Source: Actinomadura terrae
Lineage (GTDB): Bacteria; Actinomycetota; Actinomycetes; Streptosporangiales; Streptosporangiaceae
Direction of reading: 5' to 3'
DNA length: 64,000 bases
NCBI RefSeq assembly: GCF_022751215.1
Contig: NZ_JAICDG010000001.1
Span: 558,001 to 622,000, forward strand
The notes under the pieces are model-generated. The model saw only the letters and a program-made list of their open reading frames with translations, ran no database searches and was not told where the DNA came from. The position numbers and the translations under genes are program-made. Below, in pieces: positions 18,564 through 27,023 of the stretch (within the stretch, counting starts at the first letter, position 1; every line of letters starts with the position of its first letter).

Positions 18564-20645
18564 TCAGCGGGCCAGGGCCGTCTTCAGGTAGTCGACCTGG
18601 ATCAGCAGGAGGTTCTCGGCCACCACCTCCTGCGGCGTCATGTGCGTGACGCCCGACAGCGGCAGGACGGTGTGCGGGCGCCCCGCCGCCACCAGCGCCG
18701 ACGACAGCCGCAGCGTGTGCGCGGCGACCACGTTGTCGTCCGCCAGCCCATGGATGATCATCAGCGGCCGCTCCAGGTCGCCGGCCATCTCGACCAGCGA
18801 GTTCGCGGCGTAGCCCTCGGGCTCCTCGTCGGGGTGGCCGAGGTAGCGCTCGGTGTAGTGGGTGTCGTACAGGCGCCAGTCGGTGACCGGCGCCCCGGCG
18901 ATGCCCACGTGGAACACGTCCGGGCGGCGCAGCACGGCGAGGCCCGCGAGCCAGCCGCCGAACGACCAGCCCCGGATGCCGACCCGGTCGAGGTCCAGCG
19001 CGTCCGGGTGGTGCCGCGCCGCCTCGACGAGCGCGGTGATCTGGTCGTCCAGCACGGGCCCGACGAAGTCGCCGCGCACCTCCCGCTCCCACGCCGGGCC
19101 CCGCCCGGGCGTCCCGCGCCCGTCGGCGATGACGACGGCGAAGCCCTGGTCGGCCAGCCACTGCGCCTCGCAGTACATCCGCTGGACGGCGAGGACGCGC
19201 TGCGCGTGCGGCCCGCCGTAGGGGTCGAGCAGCACGGGCAGCCGCCCGTCGCCCGGCTCCCAGCCGGTCGGCAGCAGCACGGCGGTCCGGATCTCCCGGT
19301 CGCCGGCGCGCAGCAGCTCGACCCGCGGCGTGATCACCGGGGTCTCGGCGAGCGAGGCGACCACGTGCGTCCCGGACGGCCCGCGCACCTCCGCCTCCGA
19401 CCCCGGGGCGTCGAGCCGCGCCCCCGTGACCACGGTGACCGCACCGGAGCGGGCCCCGCTGAACACGCCCTGGCCCTCGCTGATCCGCGACACCTCGCCG
19501 GCGTCGTGGGAGTAGAGGTGGATCTCGGTCGGATCCTCGGACGCGGTGAACAGGATCGAGGTGTCCTCGACCCCGAGCACCGACCGCACCTGGAGCCCGG
19601 GCGGCGTGACCGGCTTGCCGCCGACCGTGATCCGCCGTGTGCCGGTCTCGTGGTCCTCGGTGATCCAGACGAGGTCGCCGCCGCCCGTCCGCGCCGGGAT
19701 GCCCGGCACGATGTCGGTCCACACCGCGTCGTGCTCGTTGTGCAGCAGCACGGTCTCGCCGTTGGACGGGTCGACCTTCAGCACCCGCTGGGACCGCTGG
19801 TCGCGCGGCTGCACGACGATCAGCAGGCCGTGCCGGTCCCACGCGGCCGTCACGAGGTAGGGGAACTCGCCGCGGTCCCACGCGACCGCGACGCGGCGGC
19901 CGTCCACCTTGAGCAGCACGAGCGAGACCAGCGCGTTCGGCGTGCCGGCGGCCGGGTAGGCGATCTCGGCGGGCGGTCGCTCGGGGTTGGCGGGATCGGC
20001 GATGTGCCAGCGCTGCACGGGTGTCTCGTCGACCCGGGAGACCAGCAGCGTCCCGCCGTCCGGCGACCACCAGTAGCCGCGCATCCGGTTCATCTCCTCG
20101 GCCGCCACGAACTCGGCGAGGCCGTAGGACACCTGCTCGGTCTCGGGCTGGACGAGCGCCCGGTCGCCGGTGCCGTCCATTTCGATGATCCGCAGCGTCC
20201 GGCCCGAGACGTAGGCCACGCGGCGCCCGGCCGGGTCGGGGCGCGGGTCGAACACCGGCGCCTGCGCGGGCAGCTCCCGCACCCGCCCGGCCTCGAGGTC
20301 CGCCACGTAGAGGCGCCCGCCGAGCGCGAACACCGCCTGCCGCATGGCGCGGTCGGTCGCGTACCCGACGACGCCGCCCGCCTGCTCGCGGGCGCGCTCG
20401 CGCCGGGCCCGCTCCTCGGCGGGCAGGTTCTCCTCGCCCGGGACGTCCAGCGCGGCCGGGTCGGCGACCAGCCGCTCCTCGCCGGTGGCGGTGTCCAGCG
20501 TCCACAGGCAGGTCACCGGGTCGTCGCCGGCGCGGGTGCGCAGGAAGGCCACGCGCCCCCCGTCCGGCGCGATCTGGAAGGCGCGCGGGACGCCGAGGGT
20601 GAACCGCCGGGTGCGGGCGCTCTGCCGCGGATAGCTGATGCTCAT
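18564..20645 (-). CDS. S9 family prolyl oligopeptidase (DPP-IV-like)
   Basis: This 693-residue protein has an N-terminal beta-propeller region (about 20-430, DPPIV-like, with repeats such as YWWSPDGGTLLVSRVDETPVQ) and a C-terminal alpha/beta hydrolase. The nucleophile is in GIRGWSFGG, the Asp in HGLADDNV and the His in SGVTHMTP. It probably removes dipeptides or cleaves short peptides after proline. No signal peptide is seen from ATG 20645 (MSISYPRQSART), so it is likely cytosolic. Longer upstream frames lack homology. It diverges from the kinase gene. Confidence 0.92.
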   Translation of the reverse strand: MSISYPRQSARTRRFTLGVPRAFQIAPDGGRVAFLRTRAGDDPVTCLWTLDTATGEERLVADPAALDVPGEENLPAEERARRERAREQAGGVVGYATDRAMRQAVFALGGRLYVADLEAGRVRELPAQAPVFDPRPDPAGRRVAYVSGRTLRIIEMDGTGDRALVQPETEQVSYGLAEFVAAEEMNRMRGYWWSPDGGTLLVSRVDETPVQRWHIADPANPERPPAEIAYPAAGTPNALVSLVLLKVDGRRVAVAWDRGEFPYLVTAAWDRHGLLIVVQPRDQRSQRVLKVDPSNGETVLLHNEHDAVWTDIVPGIPARTGGGDLVWITEDHETGTRRITVGGKPVTPPGLQVRSVLGVEDTSILFTASEDPTEIHLYSHDAGEVSRISEGQGVFSGARSGAVTVVTGARLDAPGSEAEVRGPSGTHVVASLAETPVITPRVELLRAGDREIRTAVLLPTGWEPGDGRLPVLLDPYGGPHAQRVLAVQRMYCEAQWLADQGFAVVIADGRGTPGRGPAWEREVRGDFVGPVLDDQITALVEAARHHPDALDLDRVGIRGWSFGGWLAGLAVLRRPDVFHVGIAGAPVTDWRLYDTHYTERYLGHPDEEPEGYAANSLVEMAGDLERPLMIIHGLADDNVVAAHTLRLSSALVAAGRPHTVLPLSGVTHMTPQEVVAENLLLIQVDYLKTALAR

Positions 20646-20769
20646 GGCACCAGAGTCTGCCAGCCCGTCGCCGGGCCCGAAGTAGGCGCACGGCGGGCCC
20701 GCCGGCCCTATGATCACGGGTCGTCGCCGTGCGGACATCGAACCCCCCGTGGCCGGGTCCGCGCTCGCG

Positions 20770-20775
20770 TAAGCT
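20770..20775 (+). promoter_or_regulatory. Possible -10 box of the kinase gene
   Basis: TAAGCT lies 50 nt before the kinase start, in the divergent region shared with the S9 peptidase gene. No convincing -35 element accompanies it. Confidence 0.3.
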
Positions 20776-20824
20776 CGAAGCTTCCTCAACCACGTTGTCG
20801 TCGCGGGCGCAGAAGGAGTGGTCC

Positions 20825-22309
20825 ATGCCGGAGCTGCAGCCGGGAGATCCCCGGCGGCTTGGCTCGTACGAGATCGTCGACCGGCTCGGAGAGGGCGGCC
20901 AGGGCGTCGTCTACGCGGGCGTCGACGCCTCCGGGAACCGGGCCGCGATCAAGCTGCTGCGCGCCGACCTGGCCGGTGACGCCGCCGCGCGCAACCGGTT
21001 CGTCCGCGAGGCGCAGGCCGCCAAGCAGGTCGCGCGGTTCTGCACCGCGCAGGTGCTGGAGGCCGACGTCGCGGGCGACCAGCCCTACATCGCCAGCGAG
21101 TACGTCCCGGGCCCCTCGCTGTACAAGCAGGTCACCGAGCAGGGGCCGATCACCGGCGCGCCGCTGGACCGGCTCGCGATCGGCACCGCGACCGCGCTGG
21201 TGGCGATCCACCAGGCGGGCATCGTGCACCGCGACTTCAAACCGCACAACGTGATCATGGCCCCGGACGGCCCCCGGGTGATCGACTTCGGGATCGCGCG
21301 GGCCCTGGACACCGGGCAGACCGCCGCGACCAAGGCGATCGGCACCCCGTCCTACATGGCGCCCGAGCAGGTCGCGGGCGCGACGCTCACCGAGGCGGTG
21401 GACGTGTGGGCGTGGGCGACCACGCTGGTGTTCGCCGCGACCGGCCACCCGCCGTTCGGCGACGACACGGTCGTCGCGGTGATCAACCGGGTGATGCACG
21501 AGCCGCCGTCGCTGGAGGGCGTGCCCGCCGACCTGCACCGGATGATCGCCGCGTGCCTGGTCAAGGAGCCCGAGCGGCGGCCGACCGCGCAGCAGCTGAT
21601 GATGGCGCTGATCGGCAGCGGCCCCGGCGGCGCCGGGGCCGCCGGGGCCGGGGCCGCCGGGGTCGGGCAGACCCGCATGGACGACCCGGCGCAGGCCACC
21701 TCCCTGCTCGCGGAGGGCTCGACGCTCGCCGCCGGCGCGGGCGCCGCCGCCGCGATGCCGCGCGCCGGGGGCCCGCCCGGCGGCCGGACGCAGCGCGTGT
21801 CGCCCGCCGACTACACCGGGACGCTCCCGCCCGCCGGCGGGCCCCCCTACGCGGGCCGCAACCAGGGCGCCGGCTACGGCGACTACGAGCCGCGCCGCAA
21901 GTCCCGGCTGCCGATCGTCGCGGCCGTGCTCGCGATCCTCGTGCTCGCGCTGGTCGTGGGCGTGGCCATGGCCAAGCGCGGGGGGAACGATCCGAGCTCG
22001 CCCGTCACGCCGACGGTCTCGGAGAGCGAGTCGGAGTCGCCGACCCCGACCGACGACGAGTCGGAGGAGCCGACGCCGACCCGGATCCCGACCCGCCGCC
22101 CGACGCGGGAGCCGACCCAGGAGCCGACGACCGAGCGGCCCTCCTCCGACACCCCGTCCACCAGCCAGAAGCCGCCCACGAGCGAGAAGCCGACGAGTGA
22201 GAAGCCGCCGGCCTCGCAGTCGCCCGGAGGCGGAGGCGGAGGCGGAGGCGGCGGTGCCGGTGGCGGCGGCGCGGGCGGTGGCGGCTCCAAGCCGCTCACC
22301 GGCGAGTGA
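20825..22309 (+). CDS. Membrane Ser/Thr protein kinase, Pkn type
   Basis: This 494-residue kinase has a complete cytoplasmic catalytic domain: P-loop GEGGQGVV, AAIK lysine, HRDFKPHN, DFG and YMAPEQ. A Gly/Ala-rich linker follows, then one transmembrane segment (LPIVAAVLAILVLALVVGVA) and an extracellular stalk of Ser/Pro/Thr/Glu repeats (PTPT, REPTQEPT, SEKPTSEKP) ending in poly-Gly. There is no PASTA or other recognised sensor domain, so the stalk may reach into the cell wall. AGAAGGAG precedes ATG 20825. It stands alone and is followed by a hairpin terminator. Confidence 0.93.
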   Translation: MPELQPGDPRRLGSYEIVDRLGEGGQGVVYAGVDASGNRAAIKLLRADLAGDAAARNRFVREAQAAKQVARFCTAQVLEADVAGDQPYIASEYVPGPSLYKQVTEQGPITGAPLDRLAIGTATALVAIHQAGIVHRDFKPHNVIMAPDGPRVIDFGIARALDTGQTAATKAIGTPSYMAPEQVAGATLTEAVDVWAWATTLVFAATGHPPFGDDTVVAVINRVMHEPPSLEGVPADLHRMIAACLVKEPERRPTAQQLMMALIGSGPGGAGAAGAGAAGVGQTRMDDPAQATSLLAEGSTLAAGAGAAAAMPRAGGPPGGRTQRVSPADYTGTLPPAGGPPYAGRNQGAGYGDYEPRRKSRLPIVAAVLAILVLALVVGVAMAKRGGNDPSSPVTPTVSESESESPTPTDDESEEPTPTRIPTRRPTREPTQEPTTERPSSDTPSTSQKPPTSEKPTSEKPPASQSPGGGGGGGGGGAGGGGAGGGGSKPLTGE

Positions 22310-22317
22310 GGGCGCGG

Positions 22318-22337
22318 GCCCTCCTCGCGGGGAGGGC
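22318..22337 (+). terminator. Hairpin terminator after the kinase gene
   Basis: GCCCTCC and GGAGGGC pair across a 6-nt loop just after the kinase stop codon. Confidence 0.6.
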
Positions 22338-22379
22338 GGTCATCGCCGGAGCGCCGCGTCCTGAGTAGGCTCGGTGACT

Positions 22380-23279
22380 ATGAAGGAGCCGCGGATCCTG
22401 TTCGTCCACGCCCATCCGGACGACGAGTCCATCGGGACCGGGGCGACCATGGCCAAGTACGCCGCCGAGGGCGCCCACGTCTGTCTCGTCACCTGCACGC
22501 TGGGCGAGGAGGGCGAGGTCATCCCCGACGATCTGCGCCATCTCGCCTCCGACAAGGAGGACGCCCTCGGCGAGTACCGGATCGGGGAGCTCGCGGCGGC
22601 CTGCGCGGCCCTCGGCGTCCGGGACCACCGCTTTCTGGGCGGCGCCGGCCGCTGGCGCGACTCGGGCATGATGGGCGCCCCCACCAACGACGATCCGCGC
22701 TGCTTCTGGCGCGCGGACCCCGAGGAGGCCGCCCCCGACCTCGCCGCCGTCATCCGCGAGGTCCGGCCGCAGGTGATCGTCACCTACGACGACCGGGGCA
22801 ACTACGGGCATCCCGACCACATCCAGGCGCACCGCGTGACCAGGCGCGCCTACGAGATGGCGGCCGACCCGTCCCATGACGACGGCGCCGAGCCGTGGCG
22901 GGCCGCGAAGTTCTACGCCTACGCCACGCCGCGCACCGTCCTCGCCCGCGCGATCGCGGTGATGCGCGAGGCGAAGCTGCCGTTCGCGCGCGTCGCCGGG
23001 CTCGACGAGCTGGGCTCCGGCGTCCGCGACGACAAGGTCACCACGGTCGTGGACGCCCGCGCCCACCTGCCCGCCAAGCTCGCCGCGCTGCGCGCCCACC
23101 ACACCCAGATCGTCGTCGCGCCCGAGCAGGTCGGCCCGTACTTCGCGCTGTCGAACAACCTCGGCCAGCAGGCCTTCGGCACCGAGTACTTCGTGCTGGA
23201 GGACGGCGAGCTCGGCCCGCTCGGCCCGGGCCGCCGCGAGCGCGACCTGTTCGCCGGGCTGGCGGACGCGCGTGACTGA
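22380..23279 (+). CDS. mshB: Mycothiol biosynthesis deacetylase MshB
   Basis: This 299-residue zinc-dependent enzyme of the GlcNAc-PI deacetylase fold removes acetate from GlcNAc-Ins in mycothiol synthesis. The zinc motif is [13 protein letters not shown] near the N-terminus, with GHPDHIQAH further on. Mca, the conjugate amidase, is the main look-alike, but the [13 protein letters not shown] segment and the downstream membrane gene fit MshB. A TAGGCT box ends 8 nt before ATG 22380, suggesting a leaderless message, so this start is favoured over GTG 22374. The stop overlaps the next gene by 8 nt. Confidence 0.9.
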   Translation: MKEPRILFVHAHPDDESIGTGATMAKYAAEGAHVCLVTCTLGEEGEVIPDDLRHLASDKEDALGEYRIGELAAACAALGVRDHRFLGGAGRWRDSGMMGAPTNDDPRCFWRADPEEAAPDLAAVIREVRPQVIVTYDDRGNYGHPDHIQAHRVTRRAYEMAADPSHDDGAEPWRAAKFYAYATPRTVLARAIAVMREAKLPFARVAGLDELGSGVRDDKVTTVVDARAHLPAKLAALRAHHTQIVVAPEQVGPYFALSNNLGQQAFGTEYFVLEDGELGPLGPGRRERDLFAGLADARD

Positions 23280-23817
23280 ACGGCTGGATACGCTGGCGGG
23301 CGTGGACGAGGACGACGAGGCCCGCGACAGCGCCCCCGGCCAGGCGCGCACGGCGGCGGGCGCGACCCCGGCCGAGGCGCCCCCGGACGAGACCGCCGCG
23401 TCGCGCGCGGGCCGGGGACCGGTCGAGACGCTGCTGTCCGGCGCCGCCTACGTGGTCGTCGGGGTGCTCGGCGGGGTAGTCGGGCTGCTCGGCTCCTACT
23501 CGCAGGGCTGGACGGCCGGCGATGTCCCGGCCGCGTCGATCGTGCTCATCGCCGTGGTGTTCGCGACGGTGCGGCTGTCGGGCTGGGGCATGGGCGGCCG
23601 GATCGGCGCGACGGTCCCGGCGGTCGTGTGGGGGATCGTGGTGTTCGTCATGTCGACGCGGCGCCCCGAGGGCGACCTCGTCGTCCCGGCGACCCTCTCC
23701 GGGTACGTCTACATCATCGGCGGCATGCTGGCCGCCGTGCTCGGTGTGGCGCGCGTTCCCGCGGCCGGGCCGCCCGGCCAGTGGCTGCTGGGAAGGGCGG
23801 CCCGCAACCGCGGATAG
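23272..23817 (+). CDS. Membrane protein linked to mshB (DUF6113-like)
   Basis: This 181-residue protein has an acidic, Ala-rich cytoplasmic N-terminus of about 50 residues. It then has four hydrophobic segments, including [41 protein letters not shown] and [17 protein letters not shown] small membrane protein in this place after mshB is common in actinomycetes. Its function is unknown. The GTG start lies inside the end of mshB, so translation is coupled. Confidence 0.8.
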   Translation: MTERLDTLAGVDEDDEARDSAPGQARTAAGATPAEAPPDETAASRAGRGPVETLLSGAAYVVVGVLGGVVGLLGSYSQGWTAGDVPAASIVLIAVVFATVRLSGWGMGGRIGATVPAVVWGIVVFVMSTRRPEGDLVVPATLSGYVYIIGGMLAAVLGVARVPAAGPPGQWLLGRAARNRG

Positions 23818-23842
23818 GGGCAGTGTTCATTAAGTCCCGGCC

Positions 23843-23946
23843 CACGCCCCTCGCCTGGCGGCTCGGGGCGTGACCGTGCCTTCGGCGGGCGCGGCATCGC
23901 TTCGCGATCTTCGCGGTGGGGCTCGCCTCCGGCGTCGCCCCACCGC
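23843..23946 (-). repeat. Dispersed two-hairpin element, copy 2 (inverted)
   Basis: This is the reverse-oriented copy of the element at 4335-4437. Hairpin A is at 23913-23946 with stem GCGGTGGGGC/GCCCCACCGC (minus strand). The mini-hairpin is at 23896-23908. Hairpin B is at 23843-23872 with stem CACGCCCC/GGGGCGTG around the same 14-nt loop GAGCCGCCAGGCGA. It starts 26 nt after the stop of the mshB-linked gene and, with its flanks, fills the gap before the flavin reductase gene. Confidence 0.8.
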
Positions 23947-24005
23947 TCAGCTACGCGCCCGCACGACGGCCGAGGCCACTTCGAAACACGCCCTGGGCGT
24001 GCGGG

Positions 24006-24011
24006 TAGGGT
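24006..24011 (+). promoter_or_regulatory. -10-like box of the flavin reductase gene
   Basis: TAGGGT lies 9 nt before GTG 24021 and no ribosome site is present, which suggests a leaderless or nearly leaderless transcript. Confidence 0.4.
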
Positions 24012-24020
24012 GGCCGCCTT

Positions 24021-24536
24021 GTGAGCGATGATTCCCCCGGGCCGCCCGCGCCGGGCCTCGACCGGGCGCTGTTCCGGCAGGTCGCGGGCAGGTTCGCGAC
24101 CGGCGTGGCGATCGTCACGACCGTCGCGGACGGCGCCGACCACGCGATGACGGTGAACGCCTTCACGTCGGTGTCGCTGGAGCCGCTGCTCGTCCTCGTC
24201 TGCGTCGAGCGGGTCGCGCGCTTCCACGACGTCGTGCTCGCGAGCGGCCGGTGGGCGGTGTCGGTGCTCGCCGCGGACATGCGGGACGCCTCCGAGTGGT
24301 TCGCGACGCGCGGCCGGTCCCTGGACGGCGGGCTGCGCGGCTGGCCGCACACCCGCGGCCCCGCCACCGGCGCCGCGGTCCTGGACGGCGCGCTCGGCGT
24401 CCTGGAGTGCCGGACGCACGCCGTCCACGACGGCGGGGACCACAGCATCGTGGTCGGCGAGGTGCTCACGCTCCAGGTCCCCGACCCGGACGGCCGCCCT
24501 CTCATCTACTACGGCGGCGCCTACCACGCGCTCTGA
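24021..24536 (+). CDS. Flavin reductase family protein (FMN-binding split barrel)
   Basis: This 171-residue cytosolic protein has the family opening RQVAGRFATGVAIVTTVADG followed by AMTVNAFTSVSLEPLLVLVCVE, which forms the flavin site, and ends in PLIYYGGAYHAL. These enzymes supply reduced FMN to oxygenases or act as flavin-dependent oxidoreductases. No oxygenase partner gene is adjacent, so the partner is unknown. Confidence 0.9.
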   Translation: MSDDSPGPPAPGLDRALFRQVAGRFATGVAIVTTVADGADHAMTVNAFTSVSLEPLLVLVCVERVARFHDVVLASGRWAVSVLAADMRDASEWFATRGRSLDGGLRGWPHTRGPATGAAVLDGALGVLECRTHAVHDGGDHSIVVGEVLTLQVPDPDGRPLIYYGGAYHAL

Positions 24537-24554
24537 CAGGGCTCTGACACGGCG

Positions 24555-24587
24555 AGGGCCCCTGCCGCTGGGCGCGGCGGGGGCCCT
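24555..24587. terminator. Terminator between flavin reductase and MFS genes
   Basis: AGGGCCCC and GGGGCCCT with inner GCCGC/GCGGC form a 14-position stem with one mismatch around TGGGC, between converging genes. Confidence 0.8.
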
Positions 24588-24608
24588 GTGCTGCTTCGGC
24601 GGGACGCG

Positions 24609-26222
24609 TCAGTGCGCGACCGGCGCCGCTTCGGCCGCCGTGCCGGTCGGCGCGGCCGAGCGGTAGCCCTTGACGCCGAGGCACGCGGCGGCGGCCATCA
24701 TGATCACCGCGATCGGCAGCGCCATCGTCGGCTTCATCGCGTGGACGAAGCCGTGCGAGAACACCTGCCCGGCGACTTCCTGGACGCGGTGCGCCACGCT
24801 CGGCGGGATGCCGGGCGGGAGCTTCTGCGCCGCGCCGGTCTGCCCGGCGCCGACCTCCAGACCGCCCTTGGCGGCGTTGGCGAAGCCGTCCACGAAGCCG
24901 CCCCGCACGTTGGGCGGGAGGGCTGCGGACCGGGTGGCCGCCTCGTCCTTCAGCGAGGACGCGAGCTGGTTCTGGAGGATCGCGCCGACCGCCGCGCTGC
25001 CGAGCACCGACCCGATCTGCCGGGTCGTGTTGTTGACGCCGGACGCGGCGCCCGCGAGCCGGGGTGGCACGTTCCGGGTCGCCTCGGTCGCCATCGGCGC
25101 GAACACGCCGCCGACGCCGAGCCCGCACAGCGCGAACGGGGCGATGAACGACGGCCAGCCCATCCCGACGTCCACGATCGCGACGATCCACAGCATGCCC
25201 GCCCCGTAGAGCAGCAGGCCCGCCATCAGAATGAACTTGCCGCCGATGCGGTCGGACATCTTGCCCGCGACCGGCGCGAGGAACATCGACACCACCGAGG
25301 ACGGCGCCATCACGAGCCCGGCCTTCAGGGCGCTGTAGCCGAGCACCGACTGCATGTAGATCGTGATCGGCAGGAACATCCCGATCATGCCGACCGACAC
25401 GGCCGCGCCGACGAAATTCAGGATCGTGAAGTTGCGGTCGCGGAACAGCGAGAACGGGACGAGCGGCTCCCCGTCCTGCTGGGAGCGCTGGTAGATCCCG
25501 AAGATCACGAACAGCGCGAGCCCGGCCGCGATCAGCCCCCAGATGCCCTCGTTCCACTCGTACTTCTGGCCTTCGGTGAGCGCGAACGTCAGGCAGAACA
25601 GCGCGGCCGAGACCAGCGCCACCCCGGCGATGTCGAAGCGGTGCCGGACGGTCGGCGTGTGCGCGGGCAGGATCGGGACCGCCATCGCCAGCACGAGGAT
25701 GCCGATCGGCAGGTTCACGAAGAAGATCCACCGCCAGTCGAGGCTGGTGACCAGCAGGCCGCCGAGGGTCGGGCCGGCGATCGTCGACACGCCCGCGACC
25801 GCGCCCCAGACGCCGAGCGCGGCCCCGCGGCGCTCGGCCGGGAACACGCCGATGATGATCGACATGGTCTGCGGCATCAGCAGCGCGGCGCCGAGCCCCT
25901 GGATCGCGCGGGCGATGATGAGCTGGGTCGGGGTCTGGGCGATCCCGCAGGCCAGGCTGGACACCGTGAACAGCGCCACCCCGGCGATGAACAGGTTCTT
26001 CTTGCCCAGCAGGTCGCCGAGCCGGCCGGCGGTGATCAGCAGCACCGCCAGCACCAGGACGTAGGCGTTGACGACCCACAGGACCTCGTCCAGCGAGGCG
26101 TCGAGCTTGTCGATCATGCTGGGGATCGCGATGTTCACGATCGTGAGGTCCAGCAGCGTCATGAAGAACCCGAGGGAGAGCGTGAGCAGGATCGCCCACG
26201 GGTTGCCGCGCCATCTACTCAT
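24609..26222 (-). CDS. DHA2-family (EmrB/QacA-type) drug efflux MFS transporter
   Basis: This 537-residue protein has 14 predicted helices. Family motifs include FMTLLDLTIVNIAIPSM (DHA2 motif D1), a GRLGDLLGKKN loop (motif A) and GGLLVTSLDWRWIFFVNLPI (motif C region). It should export drugs or toxic metabolites by proton antiport. The start is ATG 26222, overlapping the stop of the upstream padR gene as ATGA, so repressor and pump form one unit. An extended loop near residues 440-490 carries a PPNVRGGFVDGFANAAKGG segment typical of actinobacterial members. Confidence 0.92.
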   Translation of the reverse strand: MSRWRGNPWAILLTLSLGFFMTLLDLTIVNIAIPSMIDKLDASLDEVLWVVNAYVLVLAVLLITAGRLGDLLGKKNLFIAGVALFTVSSLACGIAQTPTQLIIARAIQGLGAALLMPQTMSIIIGVFPAERRGAALGVWGAVAGVSTIAGPTLGGLLVTSLDWRWIFFVNLPIGILVLAMAVPILPAHTPTVRHRFDIAGVALVSAALFCLTFALTEGQKYEWNEGIWGLIAAGLALFVIFGIYQRSQQDGEPLVPFSLFRDRNFTILNFVGAAVSVGMIGMFLPITIYMQSVLGYSALKAGLVMAPSSVVSMFLAPVAGKMSDRIGGKFILMAGLLLYGAGMLWIVAIVDVGMGWPSFIAPFALCGLGVGGVFAPMATEATRNVPPRLAGAASGVNNTTRQIGSVLGSAAVGAILQNQLASSLKDEAATRSAALPPNVRGGFVDGFANAAKGGLEVGAGQTGAAQKLPPGIPPSVAHRVQEVAGQVFSHGFVHAMKPTMALPIAVIMMAAAACLGVKGYRSAAPTGTAAEAAPVAH

Positions 26223-26863
26223 GAGGTCCCCTTTTCGGTGGAGTGCGCGTCGTGGTCGTGGCGGCGCCCGTACTCGGCGGGCGCGGTCGTGGGGCCGGCG
26301 TCGTCCTTCCAGGTGAGCCGCCCGGACTCCAGGTCGTCGGCGAGCCCCCTGACGAAGTCCAGCTCGGCCCGGACGCGGGCGATCGTCCACTCGTGGTCGA
26401 TCAGCTTGTAGCGGTCGATACCGCGCTTGCGCAGCGAGTCCTGGGCGGTCTGGTGCCCGGCCAGCTCGGCCTCCAGGGAGATCACCCGGAACCGGAGCTG
26501 CTGCTCGACCTCGCGCTCGGGCAGCAGGTTGAGGAAGGCGAGCCCGGCGCCGAGCAGCGGGAACTCCTGGGCGGGCTTGGCCAGCAGCTCGGCCAGCCGG
26601 TCGCAGGCGGCGTCGCGTCCGGCGCTCGTGACCGCGTAGACGGTGCGCTCGGGCCGGCGCCCCTCCCGGCTGGTCTCCAGCGGCTCGATGAGCCCGGCGC
26701 CGGTGAGCCGCTCCACCGCGTGGTAGAGCGAGCCGTGCGTGATCTTCACGGCGCTGTCGTAGGCGTGGTCGCGGATGCGCTGCTGCATCTCGTACGGGTG
26801 CATGGGCCCGTCGCACAGCATGCGCAGGACGGCCAGCGCGAGCGGCGTGAGGGGTCGGGACAT
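26219..26863 (-). CDS. PadR-family transcriptional regulator
   Basis: This 214-residue regulator has an N-terminal winged helix (LALAVLRMLCDGPMHPYEMQ, HGSLYHAVERLTGAGLIEP) and a long C-terminal helical dimerisation region. PadR proteins usually repress an adjacent transporter and release DNA on binding a drug. It is the first gene of a two-gene unit with the DHA2 pump. Palindromes GATTAGTC-N6-GACTAATC and others just upstream are likely operator sites. AAGG lies upstream of the ATG. Confidence 0.92.
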   Translation of the reverse strand: MSRPLTPLALAVLRMLCDGPMHPYEMQQRIRDHAYDSAVKITHGSLYHAVERLTGAGLIEPLETSREGRRPERTVYAVTSAGRDAACDRLAELLAKPAQEFPLLGAGLAFLNLLPEREVEQQLRFRVISLEAELAGHQTAQDSLRKRGIDRYKLIDHEWTIARVRAELDFVRGLADDLESGRLTWKDDAGPTTAPAEYGRRHDHDAHSTEKGTS

Positions 26864-26886
26864 GGCGGTGCCTTGTGGTCGACGTC

Positions 26887-26908
26887 GATTAGTCCGGCCA
26901 GACTAATC
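26887..26908 (-). promoter_or_regulatory. Probable PadR operator
   Basis: GATTAGTC and GACTAATC are perfect inverted arms separated by 6 nt, 24-45 nt upstream of the padR start. Placement and symmetry suit autoregulation by the PadR dimer. Confidence 0.6.
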
Positions 26909-26927
26909 CATCTAGACCGCTGTCACT

Positions 26928-26954
26928 ACATGTTATTCATGTCCGACATGTCGG
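26928..26954 (-). promoter_or_regulatory. Two further palindromes upstream of padR
   Basis: ACATG-TTATT-CATGT (26928-26942) and the overlap-free palindrome CCGACATGTCGG (26943-26954) abut each other and share the ACATG/CATGT core. They may be additional regulator sites of the padR-pump promoter or belong to the LCP gene end. Confidence 0.45.
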
Positions 26955-27023
26955 GCGAGGTCGGCGCACGGGGGTCCGCCCAGGTCAACGTATGGAGTCC
27001 GCCCGGGTCAGCGCACGGAGTCG
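26955..27023. repeat. Three 23-bp tandem repeats over the LCP gene stop
   Basis: The units are 26955-26977, 26978-27000 and 27001-27023. Units 2 and 3 differ at five positions and unit 1 is more decayed. Unit 3 contains the last codons and stop of the LCP gene, and unit 2 repeats them in the same phase (DSVR-stop versus DSIR-stop), so the 3' end of the gene has been duplicated. Confidence 0.65.

Noticed and set aside
22380..23279. Mycothiol S-conjugate amidase (mca) instead of mshB
   Set aside because: Both share HPDDE. The [13 protein letters not shown] segment and the linked membrane gene suit MshB better, though sequence alone leaves slight doubt.
24609..26816. A 735-residue start for the DHA2 transporter
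   Set aside because: The extra N-terminal frame is antisense-like and overlaps padR on the same strand in another frame. Transporter homology starts at MSRWRGNPWAILL, coupled to the padR stop.
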